36,853 nt of DNA from Erysipelotrichaceae bacterium UBA2227. GTDB taxonomy: Bacteria > Bacillota_I > Bacilli_A > Erysipelotrichales > Erysipelotrichaceae. Below the pieces are notes generated by a model that saw only the letters and a list, made by a program, of their open reading frames with translations, was not told the DNA's origin and did not search any database. Both the position numbers and the translations under genes were made by a program. Of this stretch, positions 7,976-15,886 are shown piece after piece (position 1 is the first letter of the stretch; every line of letters begins with the position of its first letter). The stretch spans positions 32,251 to 69,103 of the forward strand of contig DDYT01000015.1 of NCBI GenBank assembly GCA_002348095.1. Reading direction: 5' to 3'.

Positions 7976-8485
7976 TTACTGATTGAGTATCTTCACTGCC
8001 TCAAGAAATGCCGCTTTGTCCCTACGCTGGATCAGTCTGCCGATTTTTGAAACCTCACGATCCAGCCATTCGATACTTTCTTCTTTACTTAGCCACAACA
8101 CTTCATCCATCAGTGACTGTTCCATCTCGGTCCGCTGATAACTTTTATGTTCTCCCGTGACCGAAACCAGAAAGAAATAGCTGACCGTCTGACGCCCGAT
8201 CAGATGATAGGCATCGATGATCACACCCAGAAAATCTTTGATTTCAACGTCCAGACCCGCCTCTTCCCGACACTCACGGATAATGGTTTCCTGTGCACTC
8301 TCCCCCGCTTCGATCCCACCACCGATGGTTTCGATATGATCACGGATCCCGAAATCATCTTCACCGCGTATCGGCAAAAAGGCGAATTTACCCTGATGTT
8401 CAACGATTGCACGGGCCGTAAAGCGCGAATGGGTGATAGATGATGGCGGAAACTGATCGTCACTAAATACTCCGAGAATGTTCAT
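7976..8485 (-). CDS. NUDIX hydrolase
   Basis: A 169-residue NUDIX-superfamily pyrophosphohydrolase acting on a nucleoside-diphosphate-linked substrate that cannot be named from sequence. The complete NUDIX box is present: GGIEAGESAQETIIRECREE followed by AGL, fitting GX5EX7REUXEEXGU with metal-binding glutamates intact. The C-terminal helices are charged. The start at 8485 (MNILGVF) is chosen because GGAGG lies just upstream, although the spacing of only 3 bases is short; the longer frame to 8563 would translate through a terminator hairpin. The gene has its own promoter and a roughly 105-base leader with an attenuator-like hairpin, suggesting it is regulated in cis. Confidence 0.88.
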   Translation of the reverse strand: MNILGVFSDDQFPPSSITHSRFTARAIVEHQGKFAFLPIRGEDDFGIRDHIETIGGGIEAGESAQETIIRECREEAGLDVEIKDFLGVIIDAYHLIGRQTVSYFFLVSVTGEHKSYQRTEMEQSLMDEVLWLSKEESIEWLDREVSKIGRLIQRRDKAAFLEAVKILNQ

Positions 8486-8592
8486 TTTCCTCCAAAAAGG
8501 ACGCCTTCGCGTCCTTCTTTGACCTAACGGCCGTTGTGAATGATGTGGGGGGGATATAGTCACACGGTCGTGTCAGTCGTTGGGAATTACCC
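8486..8592 (-). promoter_or_regulatory. Structured 5' leader of the NUDIX gene, possible attenuator
   Basis: From the predicted start near 8592 the leader holds a TTGGG/CCCAA hairpin, a CACG-AC-CGTG hairpin, a CCCCCCC run, the palindrome AACGGCCGTT, and finally an intrinsic terminator whose T run touches the GGAGG ribosome site. That order resembles a riboswitch or attenuator. I do not recognise any known riboswitch class in it. Confidence 0.5.
8494..8516 (-). terminator. Terminator hairpin directly before the NUDIX start
   Basis: The 8-bp stem AAGGACGC/GCGTCCTT with loop GAAG is followed by TTTTT and at once by GGAGG. It lies downstream of a good promoter and upstream of the gene, so it is probably conditional. 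Confidence 0.75.
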
Positions 8593-8598
8593 AATTTC

Positions 8599-8627
8599 AT
8601 AATAACTTGCATTTTTGCGATTGTCAA
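8599..8627 (-). promoter_or_regulatory. Sigma-A promoter of the NUDIX transcript
   Basis: TTGACA (8627-8622), a 17-base spacer and TATTAT (8604-8599) on the minus strand. It lies just after the degV terminator, making the NUDIX gene an independent unit. Confidence 0.82.
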
Positions 8628-8653
8628 TGATTTGAGATGATAGGTTCAACATG

Positions 8654-8680
8654 AAAAAAGAGCCGGGGCAACGGCTCTTT
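8654..8680 (-). terminator. Terminator of the DUF1836-degV operon
   Basis: The minus strand has a 9-bp stem AAAGAGCCG/CGGCTCTTT with a 6-base loop, ending in a run of T residues. It lies about 100 bases after the degV stop, so the 3' untranslated region is unusually long. Confidence 0.88.
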
Positions 8681-8780
8681 CAGACGATATTCCTAGAGAA
8701 AGGGAGAAGGAATTTCACAACTTAACTATACAAAATAAGATTGTGTATAATTTCGTTTCATTGTGTGAAAATATGTGAAA
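8681..8780 (-). other. 3'-UTR element A after degV
   Basis: This AT-rich 100-base stretch between the degV stop and its terminator has no ORF. Its gene-proximal part resembles the 3' region of the SAM hydrolase gene at 10310-10398: both contain ATTTCACATATTTT a few bases after the stop, then AATT and CTTATTT/TTTATTT blocks at matching distances. Confidence 0.4.
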
Positions 8781-9632
8781 TCAGTTCTTTTGAACACAAA
8801 TGCCAATCAGTCCCGGACCGGTGTGAACACCCAACGCCGGGGAAACCGGACCGATATATACCTGACTGACTGAAGACAGCTGACTTACCATCTCCGTCTT
8901 GATATCTGAAGCCTCCGGATAAGCGTTGCCATGAGCGATCGCCAACTCAATGGACGATGCGGATTTGGCATAGGCCAGTGCATACTCGACGGTTTTGCGT
9001 AAGGACTGGACGCGTCCGCGGGCTTTGGTTACAGTCGTATAAATCCCCTCTTCATTGCATGTGATGATCGGTTTGATATCAAATGCCGAACCAATCATCG
9101 CGGAAACTTTACCGATACGGCCGCCGCGCTTAAGATACTCCAGCGTCGATAAAACAAAGTAAATTTTGGTATTTTCAATAGCCGATTTGGTCTGACTGAC
9201 GATCTGCTCGTAAGGTACATTCTCTTTCGCCAGACGCGCTGCCTTGATCGCGGACATCCCGCTGCCAATACCGATGTTTTTGGTATCGAGCACCTCCATG
9301 GGCACCGGTGAATCATGAGCGGCCAAACGCACCATATTAAACGTACCGGAAAGTCCGCTGGAAAGCAGGACTGCCAGGATACGGGTATAGCCTTCTTCCT
9401 TGATTCGCTGAAGAAGATCAGTAAGATCCGACCCCAACGGCAGACTGGTCGTCGGTACTTCCGTTTCCAATCCTTCATATACGGTTTGAGCATCGATGTC
9501 CACACCGTCGCGATAACTGCGCTCTTTGTAATTGACTTGCAACGGCAAGACAAACATACCTAATTCATTGACGATTTCCACGGGAACATCACTCCCTGAA
9601 TCGGTCAGTATGGCTACTTTTTCCTTATTCAT
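8781..9632 (-). CDS. DegV family fatty-acid-binding protein
   Basis: A 283-residue DegV/FakB-type protein. Members bind a fatty acid and, with the kinase FakA, present it for phosphorylation for membrane lipid synthesis. Visible family features are the N-terminal ILTDSGSDVP, the SSGLSGTFNMVR segment that contacts the carboxylate, EYLKRGGRIGKVSAMIG, and the conserved C-terminal HTGPG near residue 272. It overlaps the DUF1836 gene upstream by 8 bases, so the two are translationally coupled. The ribosome site is weak, consistent with coupling. FakA is not in this window. Fatty-acid binding is family knowledge, not seen directly. Confidence 0.9.
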   Translation of the reverse strand: MNKEKVAILTDSGSDVPVEIVNELGMFVLPLQVNYKERSYRDGVDIDAQTVYEGLETEVPTTSLPLGSDLTDLLQRIKEEGYTRILAVLLSSGLSGTFNMVRLAAHDSPVPMEVLDTKNIGIGSGMSAIKAARLAKENVPYEQIVSQTKSAIENTKIYFVLSTLEYLKRGGRIGKVSAMIGSAFDIKPIITCNEEGIYTTVTKARGRVQSLRKTVEYALAYAKSASSIELAIAHGNAYPEASDIKTEMVSQLSSVSQVYIGPVSPALGVHTGPGLIGICVQKN

Positions 9633-10128
9633 TTTCTAAAACTTTCTCACTTTCTTTTCGGTTGATAATGATTGCTGTCAGCCGTTTGCTTGCAAAGGCC
9701 AAGGCCGCCAGCTTCATGATGAGCGTGTTATCTTCGATCGATCCTTCCATCAGTGCGATCGGCTGACTCGACACACACTGCTTATTGAGCAGATGGACGG
9801 CATTCTCGATTTCCTGCGTAAACAGGTTGTACGCATTCTTTAATCCCAAAAGACGGATTTGAGTTGAGACACCCGCCTGAATCTGGGAAATCTCAAACAC
9901 ATCTTTGAGTACGGCAATCGCAAATATATAGGCGACATGCATACGTGAATAGCGCTTTTTGACCGGCTTGGGAATCAGCTGAAGTTTTACATAATTGTTG
10001 ATCATCGCGGCGGTCACCGGCTTGATTTGCATCGGATCAAGATATCGAGCTGTCAGACTGAGCACCTGATCCATATAAAGATCGATATCCGGCAACTCTT
10101 CCCAGCGTGGCAAATGTACATTTTCCAT
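9625..10128 (-). CDS. DUF1836 domain protein, possible regulator
   Basis: A 167-residue protein of the DUF1836 family, whose function I cannot name. Typical features are VTAAMINNYVKLQLIPKPVKKRYSR-like residues near positions 39-62, which read like a MerR-style winged-helix turn, and MHVAYIFAIAVLKDVFEIS, followed by a helical C-terminal region. The resemblance to MerR-type DNA-binding domains is an inference. It is the first gene of a two-gene operon with degV. A GAGGTG site stands 5 bases before the ATG. Its promoter contains a perfect inverted repeat between -10 and -35, which would suit autoregulation if the protein binds DNA. Confidence 0.78.
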   Translation of the reverse strand: MENVHLPRWEELPDIDLYMDQVLSLTARYLDPMQIKPVTAAMINNYVKLQLIPKPVKKRYSRMHVAYIFAIAVLKDVFEISQIQAGVSTQIRLLGLKNAYNLFTQEIENAVHLLNKQCVSSQPIALMEGSIEDNTLIMKLAALAFASKRLTAIIINRKESEKVLENE

Positions 10129-10151
10129 CGAAACACCTCACATTCTCCCTT

Positions 10152-10180
10152 ATTCTAATATAATCATAATGATTAGTCAA
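10152..10180 (-). promoter_or_regulatory. Promoter and 7-1-7 operator of the DUF1836-degV operon
   Basis: TTGACT (10180-10175), a 17-base spacer and TAGAAT (10157-10152) on the minus strand. The spacer holds the perfect inverted repeat TAATCATAATGATTA (10161-10175), two 7-base arms around one base. A protein bound there would block RNA polymerase. Confidence 0.75.
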
Positions 10181-10209
10181 TCTAGTTATCATAATTATTT
10201 GAGGGATGG

Positions 10210-10235
10210 AAAAAAGACCGTCTCCGGTCTTTTTT
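10210..10235. terminator. Bidirectional terminator after the SAM hydrolase gene
   Basis: AAAAAAGACCG, loop TCTC, CGGTCTTTTTT: an 11-bp stem with T runs on both strands. On the minus strand it terminates the ECF/pepV/SAM hydrolase operon, about 165 bases after the stop codon. Confidence 0.85.
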
Positions 10236-10398
10236 CACTATTTATAAGGGGAAAGAATATCTGTATGGTATTCAAAAGGGGATATTATGTAGGAGAAGAG
10301 GATCCATACAGTGCAAGATCTCTCTTGCAAGAATAATATATCAAATAAAGTCGGTTGAAATTTGTTCAGATTATGTAAAAATATGTGAAATACAGAAA
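10236..10398 (-). other. 3'-UTR element B after the SAM hydrolase gene
   Basis: A gene-free 163-base AT-rich stretch. It contains a hairpin with arms TGCAAGA/TCTTGCA (about 10313-10330) lacking a T run, and a stop-proximal part resembling element A downstream of degV. I see no ORF or promoter in it. Confidence 0.4.
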
Positions 10399-11232
10399 TT
10401 ATCGCGAAATATGCACTTTCCACTCGTGTCCGTAGCGGATGTGATAGGTTTTCGCAAAACTGCCCTGACACACCGCAAATGCCAAGACCATCAGTTCATT
10501 GACATACCCGACCGGTGCTCCGACACCGACCGAGCCAAATGATGCTCGAAACGGCAGTCTGTAATCAAAGACGATGTCATCCTTATGACGGATGGTCACA
10601 TGCAAATCATCGGCATGCGTAAAGCCCGCATCATACAACAGCTGTACGGGAATATTGGACCAGACATTGCCGAAATTGGGATCATCGATTTCCAGATGGC
10701 CGAAAATGACCCCATCCTTCACCCCATATTCCAACGGTGGCAATTTGACGATCTCATTTGGATCAAAGGATTCGCCCAGCTGCTCAAAGGTCAGCTGACC
10801 GCTGGCATATAATGCGCCGACATAACCGAAAATATCCCGCCCGTGAAAAATACTGGTACCGACCGTTGATGGTAAACGTAAATGCGGATGCAAGTGACGG
10901 ACTTGCACGATCCCCTGATCTTTCGCAAGATGGGTCAGCGTACCGTTGTCCGGACAGATAATGATATATCCGTCCCGGGTCAATGCCGCAACCCCTTTTC
11001 GTGCCGTTCCGACACCGGGATCGACGACCGTGATAAACACCGTTCCTTTAGGCCAAAAGCGCATCGCCTGATGCAGGCGATAGGAAGCGGACCAGATATC
11101 ATACTGAGGGATCTCATGGGTCCCATCGGTAATATCCAAGGTCGGATCGATGGTTTTCATCACGCCTTTCATGGACATGATCGCCCCTTCTTTATAAGTC
11201 CAGTCCGTTATTAATACGATCAATGGTTTCAT
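10399..11232 (-). CDS. S-adenosylmethionine hydrolase (DUF62/SAM hydroxide adenosyltransferase family)
   Basis: A 277-residue member of the SAM hydroxide adenosyltransferase family, which splits S-adenosylmethionine with water to adenosine and methionine and is related to fluorinases. Signatures are LITDWTYKEGAIMSMKGVM at the N-terminus (aspartate near residue 8), TVVDPGVGTARKGVA, CPDNGTLTHLA, FHGRDIFGYVGA, and a C-terminal beta domain with HLEIDDPNFGNVWSNI. The start at 11232 has AGGAGG 3-8 bases upstream; the earlier in-frame ATG would overlap the previous gene and lacks a site. It is the last gene of the ECF transporter operon, 7 bases after the dipeptidase, hinting that the transporter deals with an adenosine- or methionine-related compound. 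Confidence 0.87.
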   Translation of the reverse strand: MKPLIVLITDWTYKEGAIMSMKGVMKTIDPTLDITDGTHEIPQYDIWSASYRLHQAMRFWPKGTVFITVVDPGVGTARKGVAALTRDGYIIICPDNGTLTHLAKDQGIVQVRHLHPHLRLPSTVGTSIFHGRDIFGYVGALYASGQLTFEQLGESFDPNEIVKLPPLEYGVKDGVIFGHLEIDDPNFGNVWSNIPVQLLYDAGFTHADDLHVTIRHKDDIVFDYRLPFRASFGSVGVGAPVGYVNELMVLAFAVCQGSFAKTYHIRYGHEWKVHISR

Positions 11233-11239
11233 AAGCCTC

Positions 11240-12592
11240 CTAGACATTGGCAATGGCAATCATTGCCTCAATCACCATGTTCAATACATCTCTTAAATAA
11301 CTTACTTCGATATATTCATCTTTCTGATGGGCAAGCATCGGCGTCGATGAACGCGGATCTTTGATTCCATAAGGAACACACATCCCATCATACATTTTTG
11401 CATACGTGACCCCGCCGCTGATCAGCGGTTGAGATTCATGATCCCCGGAATACTGACGGTACACCCGGATGCACTCGCGGATAAACGGATTGCCTAAGTC
11501 AGTGAGCAATGCCCGCGCATCGTAATCCAACCGTACTTCAATGTTTTGCAGGTGTGATTGAACTTGGTGCGTCAGCGCTTCACTGTCCACACCCAACGGA
11601 TATCGCACATCCACTTCACCGTATAGTTTTCCGTTTTCAATGCGAAGCACATGCAATCCGCTGGTCAGATCACCCATGACGGGATGATTGAACTGACCGT
11701 CAAACCCATGCCCGTAAGCATCCCGAAACGTCCGGTATAGCGCTTTGATCTTCGGATCGAGCACAATATGACGCAGTATGTTGAGCGAATCGACGATGGC
11801 ATTGTGGCCCAAATCCGGAACGGAAGAATGCGCGGCTTTACCATATACCTCAACCAAGATACCTTCTTCGGTTTCTGCGGCTTTATAGCGGACATTCAGT
11901 CCGTCAGCCACCTTTGTCACAAACGCCAACCGTTCGCGTACAATAAACGTCGCTTTGTCACAAATCACATTGCATGCTGTTCCGGCTGAAAAGCGGACGA
12001 GTTTTGATGCTGAAAACGGACTGTTGAGCGTCCACATCAGTGCTCCCTTTTCCCCACCGCTGATCGGATATGCTCCATCCGGGGTAAAGGCAAACAAGGG
12101 TTGCCCATACTGCTTAACATAATGACCGATGTCTTCCATCGTCCGCTCTTCATCCATGCCAAACACGGCACGCAGCTCATGTTTGATCGGAATATTATTT
12201 TCTCTGATGTATACCAAAGCCATCATCGTTGCGACCAAAGCGGATTTCATATCCTGCGTTCCCCGGCCGTAAAGTTTCCCGTCGATAATCTTTGCACCGA
12301 AAGGATCTACGGACCAGTCATCTCCGACACCGACCACATCCATATGCGAGACCGCTTCGACCCGATCCTTCCCGTTTCCGATCGACCATGCCACCGCATG
12401 CCCCGGTGTTTCGATGACCTCAAAGCCCCAGGCTTCACCCAGCGATTTCGCCCATTGGTAGCCTTTTGCCACATTGGATCCATACGGGGTTAGGGGACTT
12501 ACGGATTCTTCATCATAGACGGTCGGTATCTTTAAACACTGCGATAATGTATCCAAATACCGCTGAAAAGCCTCATCACTCACTTTAATCAT
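11240..12592 (-). CDS. pepV: M20-family dipeptidase (PepV/Sapep type)
   Basis: A 450-residue zinc metallopeptidase that releases amino acids from dipeptides in the cytosol. Metal-site motifs are SHMDVVGVGDDW (His, Asp), YGRGTQDMKSALVA (bridging Asp), MDEERTMEDI (catalytic/ligand Glu pair, with DEE as in PepV), and a late HQKDEYIEV histidine. TPDGAYPISGGEKG matches the PepV TPDxxFPxxxxEKG block, favouring this group over ArgE or DapE. The ATG at 12592 has GGAGGT upstream; the longer frame would run into ecfT. It begins 2 bases after the ecfT stop and is followed 7 bases on by the SAM hydrolase, so it belongs to the transporter operon. Confidence 0.87.
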   Translation of the reverse strand: MIKVSDEAFQRYLDTLSQCLKIPTVYDEESVSPLTPYGSNVAKGYQWAKSLGEAWGFEVIETPGHAVAWSIGNGKDRVEAVSHMDVVGVGDDWSVDPFGAKIIDGKLYGRGTQDMKSALVATMMALVYIRENNIPIKHELRAVFGMDEERTMEDIGHYVKQYGQPLFAFTPDGAYPISGGEKGALMWTLNSPFSASKLVRFSAGTACNVICDKATFIVRERLAFVTKVADGLNVRYKAAETEEGILVEVYGKAAHSSVPDLGHNAIVDSLNILRHIVLDPKIKALYRTFRDAYGHGFDGQFNHPVMGDLTSGLHVLRIENGKLYGEVDVRYPLGVDSEALTHQVQSHLQNIEVRLDYDARALLTDLGNPFIRECIRVYRQYSGDHESQPLISGGVTYAKMYDGMCVPYGIKDPRSSTPMLAHQKDEYIEVSYLRDVLNMVIEAMIAIANV

Positions 12593-12594
12593 AT

Positions 12595-13452
12595 TTACCT
12601 CCAAATGATCGGACACCACATATGAGTTTGAGGCGGCCAGACATTAACACTGATGATATATCCGATACTGAATAAAAAGAGTACAAGTGTAATGGCCTGA
12701 ATGATGCGATCAGCCCGAGTCGGCTCATGCTCACAGTAGTACGAACGTTTCTTTAATCGTCCGTATCCCCGCAAATCCATCCCATTGGCGATGGTCTGTA
12801 CCCGGTCAAAGGAAGTGATGATCAGCGGGACCAAAATCAATACCATCTGTTTCAGTCGTTCACGGATGCCTGTACGCTTGGCATCCATTTCGACCCCGCG
12901 CAGCTGCATCGATATTTTGATGTTTTCATAATCACGTGCAATATCGGGAATGTAACGGAATCCAAGCGATACGACCGTGCATATTTTATAAGGAACGCCT
13001 AATGAATACAAACCGGCCGCAAACTCGCTGGGCGTGATGGTCGTGATAAACCACAATGAAACCGTAAAGTTCGTCAGCATTTTGATCAGCCGGACAAATA
13101 AATACCAAAAAGTCTCGATTGGAAAGACGAAATAGTTGTTTAGCTGCCCGATGATCGTCAGATTGTTGCACCAGTATTCGCCGACCGTCGGATTGGCTAC
13201 ATAAAACAGTACGATGTTGAGCAGATTGAAAAAGATGACCACGCTCATGATGACTTTGACCTGTTTCCAGTTGGGCTTTGCGCTGATGATCCCGATCCAT
13301 GTCAACACAAAAATCGGCAGTATCAGGCGCAGATCAAAGGACATGGTAATAAATACCAGCAAGACCACAAACAGTCGGACTTTCGTCGTTCCGGTCAGTT
13401 GATGTAAAAATGTATTGCCCGGGACCACGTTGATCAGAAATTTGTCTTTCAT
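12595..13452 (-). CDS. ecfT: ECF transporter transmembrane (T) component
   Basis: A 285-residue membrane protein of the CbiQ/EcfT family that joins the two ATPases to the substrate-binding S component. Several hydrophobic segments are visible (LFVVLLVFITMSF, VIMSVVIFFNLLNIVLFY, TLVLFLFSIGYIISV). Two coupling-helix motifs near the C-terminus, MQLRGVEMDAKR and MDLRGYGRLKKR, correspond to the Ala/Leu-Arg-Gly motifs that dock onto the ATPases. It overlaps the ATPase gene by 4 bases. The family assignment is firm; the substrate is set by the S component. Confidence 0.93.
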   Translation of the reverse strand: MKDKFLINVVPGNTFLHQLTGTTKVRLFVVLLVFITMSFDLRLILPIFVLTWIGIISAKPNWKQVKVIMSVVIFFNLLNIVLFYVANPTVGEYWCNNLTIIGQLNNYFVFPIETFWYLFVRLIKMLTNFTVSLWFITTITPSEFAAGLYSLGVPYKICTVVSLGFRYIPDIARDYENIKISMQLRGVEMDAKRTGIRERLKQMVLILVPLIITSFDRVQTIANGMDLRGYGRLKKRSYYCEHEPTRADRIIQAITLVLFLFSIGYIISVNVWPPQTHMWCPIIWR

Positions 13453-15149
13453 CGTTTCCCACCTCGCTCCAACGTGATGAACTGGTCGATCAGCGCCTGT
13501 GGGGATCGTCCGATCCGTTGAGCTAAACTATAGAGAGAGGTCTGTTTCAGATTGGCACGTTCAATGATGTCGGGATCGGTTAATACCTTATATACCTGAT
13601 CGTCACATATGCATTCCCCATCCGCAAATACGATGGCCCGATCGGTATATTCGATGGCCAGGTGCATATCGTGGGTGATAAAAAGGATTGTCAGATTCAT
13701 TTTTTCATGAAGTTCTTCCAAAAACGAAAGAATTTCGGTGTAATGACGGTAGTCCTGTCCGGCCGTCGGCTCATCCAGTAAGATGACCGTCGGTTTGAGT
13801 GCCAGCATTGCGGCAATCGTGATGCGCTTGCGCTGACCGTAACTGACGGCACTGACCGGCCAGTTACGCATGGCATACAGATTGCATGTCTTGAGCACTT
13901 CACTGACGCGCTCGTCGATCTGTTCCTCGGTCATTTTGCGCAGTTTCAGTGCCAATCCGACTTCATCCTTGATGATATCCTTGACCAGCATCTGATTGGG
14001 ATTTTGCATGACATAGCCGATCATCGCTCCCAGCTCTTTGATGGTCATGGTCAGATAGTCTTTCTGATCCACGCGTATCGATCCTTCATCAGGACGGATG
14101 ACACCGCACAGCATCTTGGCAAAGGTGCTTTTCCCGGCGCCGTTTTTACCGATGATGGCGATTTTCTCTCCCCGTCCGATATCAAAGGTGATATTCTTAA
14201 GTACTTTCGTCTGATCATAGGCAAAGGAAACATCCCGGACTTCAATCAGCTTTTCGTCATATTGCTTCTCGATTGAAGCCACATACGTTTCTTCAAATGC
14301 TTTGAGCTGATCGTCAAAGCGCGAAAGATCCATGGTATGGACATCACACGGACCATCCGAAACCAACACCTGACAGCCTGCATGTTTGAGTGCGGATAAG
14401 TAAAGCGGTTCACGGATTCCGTATGTCTTTAAAAGATTGCTGACCAAAAGCTCATCGGGCGTCATGTCGGCTATAATCCGGCCTTCATCCATCAGGATGA
14501 TCCGGTCGATCGGCCGATGCAAGACATCTTCAAGCCGATGCTCGATAATGATTACGGTCTTCTGATTCTGGTTATATAAATCATCGATCAGCTCGATGGC
14601 CGTTTTACCCATCGCCGGGTCCAACGATGCCAAAGGCTCATCAAACAGTAATATCTGAACGTTTTCATGGATGACCCCGGCCAGCGAAACTTTCTGCTTT
14701 TGCCCGCCGGATAGCCGATACGGAACGGCAGCCAAAAAATCCTGCATCCCTACGATGGTGGCCGCATCCGTTACTTTCGTCAACATCTCTTTACGCAAGA
14801 CGTTTTCATTCTCAAGGGAAAAGGCAATATCTTCTCCGACACTTAATCCGACAAACTGGGCATCTGAGTCCTGTAATACGGTACCGACCTGCTTACTTAA
14901 ATCAAAAATGCTGGCATTGACCGTCTCAATGCCAGCAATTCGACAGCTGCCTTTGATTTCCCCTTCATAGGAGAAAGGGATCAGACCATTGATGCAGTGT
15001 GCAAGTGTTGATTTCCCACTGCCCGAAGCACCGAGGATCAGCACTTTCTGATGCTCATATATTGTCAGATTGATATCGTGTAAAGTGGCTTCCGTCTGTG
15101 ATTTGTAACGAAAGGTGAAATCTTTAAACTCTATCAACGGCTGTTTCAT
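13449..15149 (-). CDS. ECF transporter ATPase, two fused ABC domains
   Basis: A 566-residue tandem ATPase combining EcfA1 and EcfA2 functions, as in YkoD-type proteins. Domain 1 has Walker A GASGSGKST, signature LSGGQKQKVSLAG and Walker B ILLFDEPLASLD. Domain 2 has Walker A GKNGAGKST, a degenerate signature VSYGQRKRITIAA and Walker B VILLDEPTAGQD. Both switch histidines are present (IIEH, FITHD). The two domains are joined near residue 280. It overlaps the S gene upstream by 1 base and the T gene downstream by 4, so the complex is made stoichiometrically. It lies on the cytoplasmic face and powers uptake. Confidence 0.94.
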   Translation of the reverse strand: MKQPLIEFKDFTFRYKSQTEATLHDINLTIYEHQKVLILGASGSGKSTLAHCINGLIPFSYEGEIKGSCRIAGIETVNASIFDLSKQVGTVLQDSDAQFVGLSVGEDIAFSLENENVLRKEMLTKVTDAATIVGMQDFLAAVPYRLSGGQKQKVSLAGVIHENVQILLFDEPLASLDPAMGKTAIELIDDLYNQNQKTVIIIEHRLEDVLHRPIDRIILMDEGRIIADMTPDELLVSNLLKTYGIREPLYLSALKHAGCQVLVSDGPCDVHTMDLSRFDDQLKAFEETYVASIEKQYDEKLIEVRDVSFAYDQTKVLKNITFDIGRGEKIAIIGKNGAGKSTFAKMLCGVIRPDEGSIRVDQKDYLTMTIKELGAMIGYVMQNPNQMLVKDIIKDEVGLALKLRKMTEEQIDERVSEVLKTCNLYAMRNWPVSAVSYGQRKRITIAAMLALKPTVILLDEPTAGQDYRHYTEILSFLEELHEKMNLTILFITHDMHLAIEYTDRAIVFADGECICDDQVYKVLTDPDIIERANLKQTSLYSLAQRIGRSPQALIDQFITLERGGKR

Positions 15150-15724
15150 TATTCTCTGCTCAGATTGGTGCCCTTGGCATAACGTCTGGCCAAAGCAAAC
15201 AGCAAAGGAATACCCGCAACTACCAACACAGTGATATTGCTTAAGGTAGCCGCAAAAGATTGCATAAAGGTGATCGTCAGTTCACCGCCATACAGCAATA
15301 CGGTCATGATCGGTGTAACGACACCGAATGCGAGCATATTGGCCAATACGGCAACGACAGCGAAAATCGCTGCATGTTTGATATCGAACTTACCTTCTTT
15401 GATGTTGGCTCCGTACACCGGTAACATACCGACCAAAAAGCCCAACACGGCATTGCCGGTCGACCAGTCAAACCAGTAACCCCAGCCGCCGAGCAAATCT
15501 GCAAACACGTTGCCAAAGAAACAGGCTACGGCTGCAGGCAAAGCACCAAACAAGCCTCCGACGATAACCGGAACCAACATGGCGGTCGTCAGACGGGTAT
15601 TGGTAAATACCGTGATCGAACCGTAATTCATCAAAACCCCAAACAAAGCGGCACCAATGGCGACAGCAACGACGGTCGGTGTATCCCATTTGCCCAGAAG
15701 AAGACTACCTAAACTCTTTTTCAT
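15149..15724 (-). CDS. ECF transporter substrate-binding (S) component, UPF0397-like
   Basis: A 191-residue integral membrane S component. The start TPTVVAVAIGAALFGVLMNY and the GALPAAVACFFGNVFADLLGGWGYW stretch match UPF0397-type S components, which pair with double ATPases of the YkoD type. Five or six hydrophobic segments are visible. It is first in its operon, with a strong promoter overlapped by an inverted repeat. The substrate of UPF0397 proteins is not settled to my knowledge. The downstream SAM hydrolase points to a nucleoside- or methionine-related ligand, but this is only context. Confidence 0.85.
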   Translation of the reverse strand: MKKSLGSLLLGKWDTPTVVAVAIGAALFGVLMNYGSITVFTNTRLTTAMLVPVIVGGLFGALPAAVACFFGNVFADLLGGWGYWFDWSTGNAVLGFLVGMLPVYGANIKEGKFDIKHAAIFAVVAVLANMLAFGVVTPIMTVLLYGGELTITFMQSFAATLSNITVLVVAGIPLLFALARRYAKGTNLSRE

Positions 15725-15770
15725 ATACGATCTCCTTTCCCCAGAGTGGCTATATGTTAACCATAATCAG

Positions 15771-15813
15771 ATTATAGGGCATACGGAAACATATTTCAAT
15801 GAATGTTCATTGA
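15771..15813 (-). promoter_or_regulatory. Promoter and inverted-repeat operator of the ECF operon
   Basis: TTGAAA (15799-15794), a 17-base spacer and TATAAT (15776-15771) on the minus strand. The inverted repeat TCAATGAATGTTCATTGA (15796-15813), with 8-base arms around TG, overlaps the -35 and is well placed for a repressor. Confidence 0.78.
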
Positions 15814-15886
15814 TTATCATATTTGTTTCATGGTTTCATGATCTAAAAAAGGTGTATGATAACTATGAAGATGAGGAGGGATTTTG

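Noticed and set aside
10313..10330. Hairpin TGCAAGA/TCTTGCA as the terminator of the SAM hydrolase gene
   Set aside because: No T run follows on either strand; the strong hairpin with T runs at 10210-10235 fits better.
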